The notes: a model not told the origin generated them from the sequence alone. A stretch of 14,182 nt of DNA from Candidatus Micrarchaeota archaeon CG08_land_8_20_14_0_20_59_11 (GCA_002763345.1 PEXZ01000017.1:1-14182), one strand, 5' to 3'. Positions 1 to 6,610 are shown, counted from the stretch's first letter. Numbers and translations: made by a program.

Positions 1-477
1 GCGCTCCGCCCGCCACTTCATGCGCTCCCGGAAGCGCTTCAGGTCGTCGCCAGTCATCGTCTTCTCCAGCACGTACTGCGCGTATTCCTGGGCGGTTCCC
101 GAGGCGTCGAGAACAAGCGACTGCGCCTCTTCGAGCGTCAGCCGTATCTCGTTGGGTTTCAGCATCTCGACCGCGATGGGGCTGTACTTGAACGCGAGGT
201 TGAGGAGCGCGCTCAGATTGTTGCTCAGCACCTTCACCTCGGCGATGGTGCTCCACTTGCCCTCCTTTTCCAGCGGAGGCTCTATCTCGCCCTTGCAATA
301 GAGGATGCCGCGCTCGTTCGTCATCCTTCCGATGAAGTCCACCATGACGCCGCTCACCTCGTCCTCGGAGGAGCCGTGGGCGTCGAAATGAAAGAGCGAG
401 AGAACCGCGCCCTTCCTGCACGCCTCGTCGAACAGGCGCTCCAGGTCCTGCGCGGATGCTTTTTCGAATTTTTCCAT
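1..477 (-). CDS. Conserved-looking hypothetical protein, N-terminal part (runs off the left edge)
   Basis: An open frame of 159 codons runs from the ATG at 477-475 to the window edge with no stop. It begins MEKFEKASAQDLERLF and shows no signal peptide or membrane segment, so it is probably cytosolic. The middle is a mixed beta/alpha stretch (VSGVMVDFIGRMTNERGILY, residues about 42-60). The last visible part is helical and charged (DDLKRFRERMKW). I do not recognise the family and assign no function. The start is favoured because a TATA-like TTTTAAA on the minus strand (506-500) lies about 26 nt upstream, the spacing expected for a leaderless archaeal transcript. It is divergent from pyrG. Third codon positions are GC-rich like the neighbouring genes, which supports real coding. 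Confidence 0.8.
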   Translation of the reverse strand, partial: MEKFEKASAQDLERLFDEACRKGAVLSLFHFDAHGSSEDEVSGVMVDFIGRMTNERGILYCKGEIEPPLEKEGKWSTIAEVKVLSNNLSALLNLAFKYSPIAVEMLKPNEIRLTLEEAQSLVLDASGTAQEYAQYVLEKTMTGDDLKRFRERMKWRAER

Positions 478-499
478 GTTGGTATTTAGGGCGGAGGTG

Positions 500-506
500 T
501 TTAAAA
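500..506 (-). promoter_or_regulatory. TATA-like box for the leftmost minus-strand gene
   Basis: TTTTAAA on the minus strand is centred about 26 nt before the ATG at 477. This would place transcription start at or within a few bases of the start codon, a leaderless arrangement. Confidence 0.5.
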
Positions 507-556
507 GTCGCGCGCCGAAACGTGCTTGGAGGCGTTATGGCGTGCCGCGCTTTTAG

Positions 557-593
557 TGCAGGTTTTGCGAGGCGAAGCCGAGCAAAAAGTGCA
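557..593. repeat. 37-nt interrupted palindrome between divergent promoters
   Basis: Symmetric about position 575. Outer arms TGCA (557-560 and 590-593), middle arms TTTTGC (563-568) and GCAAAA (582-587), and inner arms GGC (571-573) and GCC (577-579) all pair. Two-base mismatches separate the arms (GG/AG and GA/GA), and the centre is GAA. It lies just upstream of the predicted pyrG TATA box (598-605) and upstream of the promoter of the opposite gene. It may be a regulator binding site. If transcribed it would be a hairpin, but it is outside both predicted transcripts. Confidence 0.55.
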
Positions 594-597
594 AAGG

Positions 598-605
598 CTT
601 ATTAA
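598..605 (+). promoter_or_regulatory. Candidate TATA box of the pyrG-pgi operon
   Basis: CTTATTAA is an AT-rich island about 25 nt before a predicted start near 627. That leaves a leader of about 24 nt containing the Shine-Dalgarno sequence GGAGG (638-642), 8 nt before GTG 651. Confidence 0.4.
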
Positions 606-650
606 CTGGTTTCGCGGAAAACCCTTCTTTGTTTTCTGGAGGCGGTGGCG

Positions 651-2330
651 GTGGGGAAAAAGGAGCTTGCGGCTGTCGGGAGGAAGACGACGGAGCACGA
701 ATTCTACGCATCCACGCTCAAGGGCTACAAGCCCGGAAAAACGAAGTACATAATCATCACGGGCAGCGTGATTTCGGGGCTCGGGAAGGGCGTGTTCTCG
801 GCCGTTCTCGCGAAGCTTCTGCAGGACCGCGGACTGCGCGTTTCGCCGTTGAAGTTCGACGGTTACCTCAATATAGACGCGGGCACGCTGAACCCGTACA
901 GGCATGGCGAGGTGTTCGTGCTTGACGACGGGACGGAATGCGACATGGATTTGGGCACGTACGAGCGCTTCCTGGACGGCCGCCTGAGCGCGGACAACTA
1001 CATAACCGCGGGAAAACTGTTCTCGCAGATTCTGAAACGCGAACGCGAGGGCAAGTACCTTGGACGCGACGTCATGTTCGTCCCGCACGTCACGGGCTTC
1101 ATCAAGGACTTCGTTCGCTCGCTCGGCCTGAAGACGAAGGCGGATGTGGTGCTCGTCGAGGTTGGCGGGACAGTCGGCGACATCGAGAACAGCTACTTCA
1201 TAGAGGCGATGCGCGAGCTCGCCTACGAGGAGGGTTCCGGCAATGTCTGCTACGTGAACGTCACCTACATACTCAAGCCCGGCACGCTCGGCGAGCAGAA
1301 GAGCAAGGCAGCCCAGTTCGGGATACGCGCGCTGATGTCGCAGGGAATCCAGCCGCACATCATCGCCTGCAGGGCGAGCGAGCCGGTGGCGGAAAAGGTG
1401 CGCGAGAAGGTGAGCATCGCGTCGAACGTCCCGCTCGAGCGCGTCGTTTCCTTCCCAGACGTCGATACGATATACGCGGTTCCGCAGATGTTCAAGGACT
1501 CGAAGCTGGACGGCGCGGTCATGGACATTCTGGGGTTGAAGGGCAAGGCGCCGGCCGACGGCTGGAACGCGTTCGTGCAGCGCATAAGGCGTCCGAAGAA
1601 GAACGTGCGCGTCGGCATCACCGGCAAATACACCGGGCTTCACGATTCCTACGCGAGCATTTTGCATGCGCTCGAGCACGCGGGAGCCGCGAACGATTGC
1701 CGCGTGCACGTCGAATGGGTGGAGACGAGCGAGATTACCGACAAGAATGCGGCGTCGCGCCTGAAAGGTCTGAACGGAATCATCGTCCCCGGCGGGTTCG
1801 GCTCGCGCGGTTGGGAGGGAAAAATCGCCTGCGCGAAATACGCGCGCGAGAACGACCTTCCGTATCTGGGGCTGTGCCTCGGCTTCCAAACCGCGGTTGT
1901 GGACGTCGCGAGGCACGTCTGCGGCTTGAAAGGCGCGAACTCAACGGAGATGGAGCCGAATGCGCCCCATCCCGTAATCGAGTTGCTCCCGCAGCAGCTC
2001 GACATCGAGGGGCTCGGCGGGAACATGCGGCTCGGCGCGAGAACGGTGGAAATAACGAAGGGTTCGTTCGCGAACAAACTGTACGGCGCGACGAAAACGA
2101 AGGAGCGCTTCCGCCACCGCTACGAGTGCAATCCCGATTACGTGAAGCGGCTGCAGGAGGCGGGCTTGGTGTTTTCGGGATGCGACACCCATCACACGGT
2201 GATGCAGATACTCGAATACCCGAAGAACAAATTCTTCGTGGGCTCGCAGTTCCATCCGGAGTTCCTTTCCCGCCCGCTCCGTCCGCACCCGCTTTTCAAC
2301 GGATTCATCGCAGCGTGCGTGAGAAAATGA
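651..2330 (+). CDS. pyrG: CTP synthase (glutamine hydrolysing)
   Basis: Makes CTP from UTP, ATP and glutamine, the last step of pyrimidine nucleotide synthesis. The N-terminal synthetase domain carries the loop TGSVISGLGKG, then KFDGYLNIDAGTLNPYRHGE and a LVEVGGTVGDIE segment. The C-terminal class I glutamine amidotransferase domain has VPGGFGSRG, nucleophile Cys409 in LGLCLGFQ, and His535/Glu537 in SQFHPEF. The length of 559 aa is slightly above the usual 530-550 because about 30 residues precede the usual family start at KYIIITG. No ATG lies nearer. GTG 651 is preferred over GTG 645 because GGAGG (638-642) sits 8 nt before 651 but only 2 nt before 645. The last codons overlap the next gene (ATGA), so the two are probably translationally coupled. 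The identification is certain; only the start is open. Confidence 0.97.
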   Translation: MGKKELAAVGRKTTEHEFYASTLKGYKPGKTKYIIITGSVISGLGKGVFSAVLAKLLQDRGLRVSPLKFDGYLNIDAGTLNPYRHGEVFVLDDGTECDMDLGTYERFLDGRLSADNYITAGKLFSQILKREREGKYLGRDVMFVPHVTGFIKDFVRSLGLKTKADVVLVEVGGTVGDIENSYFIEAMRELAYEEGSGNVCYVNVTYILKPGTLGEQKSKAAQFGIRALMSQGIQPHIIACRASEPVAEKVREKVSIASNVPLERVVSFPDVDTIYAVPQMFKDSKLDGAVMDILGLKGKAPADGWNAFVQRIRRPKKNVRVGITGKYTGLHDSYASILHALEHAGAANDCRVHVEWVETSEITDKNAASRLKGLNGIIVPGGFGSRGWEGKIACAKYARENDLPYLGLCLGFQTAVVDVARHVCGLKGANSTEMEPNAPHPVIELLPQQLDIEGLGGNMRLGARTVEITKGSFANKLYGATKTKERFRHRYECNPDYVKRLQEAGLVFSGCDTHHTVMQILEYPKNKFFVGSQFHPEFLSRPLRPHPLFNGFIAACVRK

Positions 2331-3022
2331 GCGTCTCACTTGACGGCAACGTCGTGCTTTTCGGCGGACGGAGGATAATGCCCACGTCGGTTCGGCGTTT
2401 GGCGGACATGCGCGCCGTCCTCATGGAGCCCCCGGCAGCCGACGCGGAGCCGAGCCGCATCCAATACTACATGTACCGCGCGCTAGTGCGCGACGCCGAC
2501 GGGGGAATCTTCCGTTCCGCTGGATTGCGATACGACGTCACCGTGCTTCCGCCCCTTCCGATTGGGAAGGAGTTCAACAAGACAGTCGGGCATTGCCACG
2601 CCGATTTTTCGCCCGGCTTGTCGTTCGCCGAAGTTTACGAGGTAATCTCGGGCGAGGCGCACTACCTCCTGCAAAGCAGGGACCTGTCCCAGTGCGTGCT
2701 CGTGCGCGCGAAAGCGGGGGATCAGGTGGCGGTGCCGCCGAATTTCGGGCACGTCACCATCAATCCGTCGCCTACGGAAACGCTCGTGATGGCGAACGTC
2801 GTGGGCACGTTCCAGAGCGACTACTCACTCTACGAACGGATGAAGGGCGCGGCGTACTACGAGACCACCGACGGCCGCCTGCTGCCGAACCCCGAATACG
2901 GCGAGAAGAAGCACCTGCGGCTCGAGAACGCGAAGCGCCTCTACGAAACGCCGCTCTACGATGCTTTCGTGAGCCAGCCGCAGCGTTTCGCCTTCCTGCG
3001 CGACCCCACGCTTTTTAAATAA
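2327..3022 (+). CDS. pgiA: Cupin-type archaeal glucose-6-phosphate isomerase
   Basis: Metal-dependent cupin enzyme interconverting glucose-6-phosphate and fructose-6-phosphate, unrelated to the bacterial/eukaryotic isomerase. The 231-aa protein has the family signature around residues 80-116: IGKEFNKTVGHCH, then AEVYEVISGEAHYLLQ. Likely metal ligands are His89, His91, Glu102 and His142 (in PPNFGHVTIN), matching the HxH-E-H arrangement known for the Pyrococcus enzyme. It is somewhat longer than the ~190-aa Pyrococcus form, with extra residues at both ends. The start is the ATG that overlaps the pyrG stop in ATGA. It sits in a two-gene unit with CTP synthase, an unusual pairing. Its stop lies in the TATA box of the following gene. 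Confidence 0.93.
   Translation: MSVSLDGNVVLFGGRRIMPTSVRRLADMRAVLMEPPAADAEPSRIQYYMYRALVRDADGGIFRSAGLRYDVTVLPPLPIGKEFNKTVGHCHADFSPGLSFAEVYEVISGEAHYLLQSRDLSQCVLVRAKAGDQVAVPPNFGHVTINPSPTETLVMANVVGTFQSDYSLYERMKGAAYYETTDGRLLPNPEYGEKKHLRLENAKRLYETPLYDAFVSQPQRFAFLRDPTLFK
3012..3021 (+). promoter_or_regulatory. TATA box of the surface-protein gene (leaderless)
   Basis: TTTTTAAATA overlaps the last codons and stop of the isomerase gene and is centred about 25 nt before the ATG at 3041. No Shine-Dalgarno sequence precedes that ATG, so a leaderless mRNA is likely. Confidence 0.65.
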
Positions 3023-3040
3023 GCGGCGGATAATCGTTTC

Positions 3041-4189
3041 ATGCGCCGATTGTTCGCGTTGCTGCTGCTTGCGCCGCTTCTTTACGCGGTTCCTGGGTGC
3101 AACGATTTCGTGATAGCCGCGAATTCCAAGGACACTTTCGTGCCGTTCTCCATCACCGAGGAGGGCAGGTACGACGCGGTGCGCTTCGTTTCCGTCTTCG
3201 ACAACTCCTTCGGCACGAAGCACAAGGAGTTCCTGGTTGTTGCGAAGAACATCGCAGGCGCGCCGCTTTCCGAGGGCACGATTTTTCTCCCCATCACCAA
3301 CCTTTACTCCGCGAGTTTATTCGACTATGCCGCGAAGCAGGAGAACAACACCGTCGCGTACTTCTGCGACGGCGTGCAGGCGGACACGTGGACGATAGAT
3401 TTCCTCCCGTCGTTCTCCATCGCGACCAACGAAACGATTTCGGGCAAGTTCGTGAAGGTGACTTCGCCGAAGCAGTACGCATTCGCCTTCGACTACAACA
3501 AGGGCGTTTCCAGCAGTTTCTACGTCCTCGCGGCTCCCGCCGCAGGCAGGAACGCGGGCACGGTGTTCTTCGAAACAGGGCCCGGCACGTTCGAGCAGGC
3601 GGAGATGCGCGGCGTCGTCTACATCGCCTGCTGCGCGAACAAGTGCGAGGATGCCGACCGCAGGTGCTCGTCGAAGGTCGTGACCACCGAGGATTTCTGC
3701 ACCGGCGCGACTACGCTGATGGATTACGGCTGCATCGACGACGTGTGCCTCCCGAAGAAGACGGAGTGCGCGTTCGGCTGCGAGATAAACGGCTGCCTTC
3801 CCGGACAGCCCTACTGCAACGATTCCGACAAGGGCGCGTTCATCTTTGTCAAGGGATATGCGGAAGGCGTCGACGACACGTACAAACGCTTCAACGAAAC
3901 CGACGTCTGCGTCGGCGACTACAAGCTGCGCGAGTACGACTGCGTCGGGCACAATCTTTCCGCGAACGACCTTGACTGCTTCTACGGATGCTACGACGGC
4001 GCGTGCCGCCGCCCGCCCGAGCCGACGGCGTTCGCGCCCGGGAGCGTCGAGAGCACGCCGACGCCGGTGCCCGAGAAGAGGACTGCCGAAGACGATGCGG
4101 GACTGCAGATTGCCGGCGCGATTGCGCTTCTGGCGATAGTGCTCGCGCTGGGTTACGCTGATTTCGCGGGAAAGAAGAACAAGAAGTAG
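3041..4189 (+). CDS. Secreted Cys-rich protein with C-terminal membrane anchor, function unknown
   Basis: 382 aa. It begins with a signal peptide (MRRLFALLLLAPLLYA, residues 1-16). A beta-rich domain follows (about 20-190), with FDNSFGTKHKEFLVVAKN and FLPITNLYSASLFDYAAK. Residues about 195-330 are Cys-rich, with two similar blocks, ECAFGCEINGC and DCFYGCYDGAC, plus paired cysteines (IACCANKC). A Pro/Thr/Ser-rich linker (about 332-345) leads to a transmembrane segment (about 355-373) and a KKNKK tail. The topology suggests a protein exposed outside the membrane with disulfide-stabilised modules. Similar C-xYGC-x-C blocks are common in DPANN surface proteins, but I cannot name the family. Own promoter. 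Convergent with the transaldolase gene; the 67-bp gap (4190-4256) holds no clear terminator. Confidence 0.85.
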   Translation: MRRLFALLLLAPLLYAVPGCNDFVIAANSKDTFVPFSITEEGRYDAVRFVSVFDNSFGTKHKEFLVVAKNIAGAPLSEGTIFLPITNLYSASLFDYAAKQENNTVAYFCDGVQADTWTIDFLPSFSIATNETISGKFVKVTSPKQYAFAFDYNKGVSSSFYVLAAPAAGRNAGTVFFETGPGTFEQAEMRGVVYIACCANKCEDADRRCSSKVVTTEDFCTGATTLMDYGCIDDVCLPKKTECAFGCEINGCLPGQPYCNDSDKGAFIFVKGYAEGVDDTYKRFNETDVCVGDYKLREYDCVGHNLSANDLDCFYGCYDGACRRPPEPTAFAPGSVESTPTPVPEKRTAEDDAGLQIAGAIALLAIVLALGYADFAGKKNKK

Positions 4190-4256
4190 GCGCCGAAGCG
4201 GAGGCGGGGAATAAGGGAACGGCGGAATCGTGGTGCGCGCCGATGCCAGAGCAGCG

Positions 4257-4904
4257 TCACGCCTTCCTTACTTTCTTCCAGTCGTCGAGGAATTTCTGGA
4301 TGCCCTTGTCCGTCAGGGAGTGCCCGAGGCACTGCTTGAGCACGGGGAAGGGAATCGTCGCGACGTGCGCGCCCGCCTTCGCGGCCTCAAGCACGTGTTC
4401 GGGCTTTCGGATGCTCGCCGCGATTATCTCCGTTTCCAAGCCGTAGTTTTTGTAAATCCGAACTGCGTCCCGCACCGGCTGCATCCCGTCCTCGCCTATG
4501 TCGTCGAGCCGTCCGACGAAGATGCTTGCGTAGGTTGCCCCTGCTTTCGCAGCAAGCAATGCCTGATTTGCGGTAAATACCAGCGTGACGTTGGTTTTCA
4601 CGCCCCTGGCCTTTAATTCCCCGACTGCCTTGAGCCCCTCGGCGGTCATCGGGATTTTGATTATCACGTTCGGCGCCACCTTCGACAGCGGCACCGCCTC
4701 CTCAACCATGCCCCTCGCGTCTTCGGCAACTACCTCCGCGCTGACGGGACCCTTCGTAAGCGAGCAAATCTCCTTCAGTATCGGGAGAAAGGGCTTGCCT
4801 TCCCTCGCTGCGAGCGTCGGGTTCGTCGTGACGCCGTCCACCACCCCCCAGGAAACGGCCTCGCGGATTTCGGCGACGTTCGCCGTGTCGACGAAAATTT
4901 TCAT
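4257..4904 (-). CDS. tal: Transaldolase, TalC/FSA-type
   Basis: 215 aa, the length of the short transaldolase / fructose-6-phosphate aldolase subfamily. It moves a dihydroxyacetone unit between sugar phosphates through a Schiff base. Visible features: FVDTANVAEI at the N-terminus with Asp6, TTNPTL (26-31), Glu57, Schiff-base Lys83 in IIKIPMT, TNVTLVF (104-110), and FVGRLDDIG around 129-137. Residue 129 is Phe where true fructose-6-phosphate aldolases carry Tyr, which favours transaldolase activity (known from E. coli enzyme work). The family usually has Pro before this Phe; here it is Ile128. The start is the ATG about 24 nt from a TATA box shared with purA, so the mRNA may be leaderless, though a weak AAGGA lies just upstream. 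Confidence 0.93.
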   Translation of the reverse strand: MKIFVDTANVAEIREAVSWGVVDGVTTNPTLAAREGKPFLPILKEICSLTKGPVSAEVVAEDARGMVEEAVPLSKVAPNVIIKIPMTAEGLKAVGELKARGVKTNVTLVFTANQALLAAKAGATYASIFVGRLDDIGEDGMQPVRDAVRIYKNYGLETEIIAASIRKPEHVLEAAKAGAHVATIPFPVLKQCLGHSLTDKGIQKFLDDWKKVRKA

Positions 4905-4923
4905 GGATTTCCTTCGTCGGCAG

Positions 4924-4931
4924 TATTAATA
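4924..4931. promoter_or_regulatory. Palindromic TATA box shared by tal and purA
   Basis: TATTAATA reads the same on both strands. Its centre (4927.5) is about 26 nt from the purA ATG (4954) and about 24 nt from the transaldolase ATG (4904). No second AT-rich element in the 49-bp spacer is as well placed, so one TATA box may serve both directions. Confidence 0.6.
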
Positions 4932-4953
4932 TGCGTTTCTTGCTTATTCATCC

Positions 4954-6255
4954 ATGGCATGCGTCATCGTCGTCGGCGCGCAATGGGGCGACGAGGGCAA
5001 GGGCAAGGTCGTCGACTACTACGCCGAGCAGGCGGACGCGGTTGTGCGATACAGCGGCGGCAGCAACGCGGGGCACACCGTAATCGCGGGAAAAAAGAAG
5101 GCGAAACTGCACCTTCTTCCGTCGGGAATATTGCACGGCAAGCGCGTGTTCGTCGGCGCGGGCGTCGTGCTGGACCCCAAGACGCTGCTCGAGGAAATCG
5201 CCGAGATTGAAAAGCAGGGCATTCCCGTGAAACTCGTGCTCAGCGAACGCGCGCACGTCGTTCTTCCGATTCACCGCGAACTCGACGAGCTTCAGGAAAC
5301 GGCGAAGGGGAAGCTCGCCGCAGGCACCACGAAGCGGGGCATCGGACCGTGCTTTTCCGACAAGGCCGCCCGCTTTGGAATCCGAGTCGCGGAGCTCATT
5401 GACGAAAAGGCGTTCAAGGAACGCCTGAAGACTATTTACGGACTGAAGAGCCGCGAGATTGAATGCGTTTACGGCGGGAAGCCCAAGAGCACGTTCGAAG
5501 CCGTTTACGGGGAATACGCCGAATACGGGCGTTTGCTCAAAAAATACGCGGGCGACGTCCCGCTTGAGGTGAACCGCATGCTCGACGACGGCGAGTCCGT
5601 CCTTCTCGAAGGAACGCAGGGTGCGATGCTCGACATAGACTACGGTTTGTATCCGTTCGGTTCGTCGTCTTCCGTGATAGCGGGAGGCGCGTGCTCGGGC
5701 GCGGGTGTGGGTCCGACGCGCATCACCGACGTGGTGGGCGTAGTGAAGGCGTACACGTCGCGAGTCGGCGAAGGTCCTGTTCCCACGGAACTGACCGGCG
5801 CGCTGGCGGACAAGATACGCGAAAAAGGCGGAGAGTACGGGACGACGACCGGGCGCCCCCGCCGCATCGGCTGGCTTGACTGCGTCACGCTCAGGCACGC
5901 GATCCGCATCAACGGCATCACGAAGCTCGCGCTCACCAAGGCGGACGTGCTCGGAGGGCTCAAGGAAGTGAAAATCTGCACCTCGTACGAGCTCGACGGA
6001 AAGAAAATCGAGGAAACCCCTCCCGCTTCCGTCGCCCAGTTCTCGGCGTGCAAGCCAGTCTACGAGACGATGAAGTGCTGGCCCTCCATGCCGGAGAAGG
6101 AATGGCGCGCCGCATGCGCAGCGGGTACGGACGCGCTCCCTATAGAGTTCAGGGCGTTCCTCCTCCGCATCGCGGAGCTGGCGCGCCGTCCTATTGCGCT
6201 AGTCTCGCTGGGGCCGGACAGGGCGGACACCTTAGAGCTGAAACGCGTCTTTTAG
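4954..6255 (+). CDS. purA: Adenylosuccinate synthetase
   Basis: Joins IMP and aspartate using GTP, the first committed step from IMP to AMP. The 433-aa protein is full length and collinear with the family. The N-terminus AQWGDEGKGK holds the catalytic Asp13 and the phosphate-binding loop; NAGHTV contains His41. Further conserved blocks are TTKRGIGPCFSDK (residues about 129-141), LLEGTQGAMLDIDYG, and TTTGRPRRIGW; the guanine-binding ALTKADVL lies near 327. The start is the ATG at the expected distance from the TATA box with no Shine-Dalgarno sequence, so a leaderless mRNA is likely. Downstream (6256-6296) short alternative GC-rich hairpins (6265-6284 and 6279-6293) could help end transcription, but there is no long T-run. 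Confidence 0.97.
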   Translation: MACVIVVGAQWGDEGKGKVVDYYAEQADAVVRYSGGSNAGHTVIAGKKKAKLHLLPSGILHGKRVFVGAGVVLDPKTLLEEIAEIEKQGIPVKLVLSERAHVVLPIHRELDELQETAKGKLAAGTTKRGIGPCFSDKAARFGIRVAELIDEKAFKERLKTIYGLKSREIECVYGGKPKSTFEAVYGEYAEYGRLLKKYAGDVPLEVNRMLDDGESVLLEGTQGAMLDIDYGLYPFGSSSSVIAGGACSGAGVGPTRITDVVGVVKAYTSRVGEGPVPTELTGALADKIREKGGEYGTTTGRPRRIGWLDCVTLRHAIRINGITKLALTKADVLGGLKEVKICTSYELDGKKIEETPPASVAQFSACKPVYETMKCWPSMPEKEWRAACAAGTDALPIEFRAFLLRIAELARRPIALVSLGPDRADTLELKRVF

Positions 6256-6296
6256 CCCGTGCGCATGGGGGCAGTGGAACCCATCTTTCGGGTGGT

Positions 6297-6304
6297 TTAT
6301 AAAG
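6297..6304 (+). promoter_or_regulatory. TATA box of the structured RNA / zinc-ribbon transcript
   Basis: TTTATAAA is the best TATA match in the purA-to-zinc-ribbon interval. It predicts a start near 6327-6329, exactly where the 5' strand of the closing helix of the RNA element begins. Confidence 0.65.
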
Positions 6305-6328
6305 CCCTTTTCCCTAATTATTCCAGTT

Positions 6329-6428
6329 GGATGCCCATACGGCGTATGGTGTGTTCCCTCAAAAGAACGTGCCGATTACGCGCATGGCGCGTTCCCTCAA
6401 AAGAACGCGCCAAGTGAGGCGGGCATCC
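6329..6428 (+). ncRNA. Candidate structured leader RNA with tandem identical-loop hairpins
   Basis: A 100-nt element before the zinc-ribbon gene. GGATGCCC (6329-6336) pairs perfectly with GGGCATCC (6421-6428), closing it. Inside are two copies of a 38-nt unit (6335-6373 and 6373-6411). Each ends in a 9-bp hairpin with the same 8-nt loop CCUCAAAA: stems 6348-6356/6365-6373 and 6386-6394/6403-6411. The stems differ at three adjacent pairs, C-G, G-C, C-G in one and U-G, G-U, U-G in the other, so pairing is kept. A short stem ATAC/GTAT (6337-6340/6344-6347) precedes the first. UGAGG (6415-6419) is complementary to CCUCA of both loops and could form a long-range pseudoknot. It resembles no riboswitch or archaeal RNA family I know. 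It ends 16 nt before the ATG, so it could be a regulatory leader or a processed RNA. Confidence 0.6.
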
Positions 6429-6444
6429 CTGGACGTGAAAGAGA

Positions 6445-6606
6445 ATGGCATATGACGACGACCGCGGCCCGAGGCAGTCCTACAAGGCGACTTGCTCGGA
6501 ATGCGGACAGGAGTGCGAGGTTCCCTTCAAGCCGACGGAAGGACGCCCCGTGTACTGCAACGAGTGCTTCAAGAAGCACAGGAAGCCGAGAAACGACAGA
6601 TACTAG
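6445..6606 (+). CDS. Small zinc-ribbon protein, C-x2-C-x17-C-x2-C type
   Basis: 53 aa beginning MAYDDDRGPRQSYKATC. Two CxxC knuckles (Cys17/Cys20 and Cys38/Cys41) are separated by exactly 17 residues, with the usual EVPFKP and GRPVYC in between. This matches the family annotated as CxxC-x17-CxxC domain proteins, found mainly in small-genome archaea and bacteria. A single zinc ion is expected. The short acidic N-terminus and basic C-terminus (FKKHRKPRNDRY) suggest nucleic-acid or ribosome contact, but the function is not established. No good Shine-Dalgarno sequence is visible. It lies directly behind the structured RNA and is followed by a hairpin/T-run terminator, so it looks like a single-gene transcript that could be controlled through its leader. 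Confidence 0.88.
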   Translation: MAYDDDRGPRQSYKATCSECGQECEVPFKPTEGRPVYCNECFKKHRKPRNDRY

Positions 6607-6610
6607 TTTT

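Noticed and set aside
501..1916. A 471-codon minus-strand frame opposite pyrG
   Set aside because: Shadow of pyrG codons in GC-rich DNA; no recognisable motif, and it would cross the divergent promoters.
938..2326. A plus-strand frame of 694 codons that would fuse an Arg-rich N-terminal part to phosphoglucose isomerase
   Set aside because: The first two thirds read pyrG out of frame and are Arg/Gly/Ala-rich as expected for GC-rich DNA. The isomerase starts at ATG 2327.
4190..4256. A gene or RNA in the gap between the surface-protein gene and tal
   Set aside because: 67 bp between convergent genes with no promoter, stable hairpin or reading frame of its own.
4948..5898. A 316-codon minus-strand frame opposite purA
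   Set aside because: Shadow of purA; no motif, and it overlaps the shared promoter.
6265..6293. A strong intrinsic terminator after purA
   Set aside because: Two mutually exclusive 4-5 bp hairpins are possible, but there is only a CTTT stretch and no T-run; too weak to list as a terminator.
6335..6411. CRISPR array
   Set aside because: Only two copies, period 38 with no unique spacer between them. The repeat itself makes a hairpin and is enclosed by a closing helix.
6329..6428. A tRNA (for example tRNA-His with a C discriminator) interrupted by introns
   Set aside because: The closing helix could mimic an acceptor stem, but no D-arm, no GTG anticodon loop and no TTCRA T-loop form. Both hairpins carry the same non-tRNA loop.
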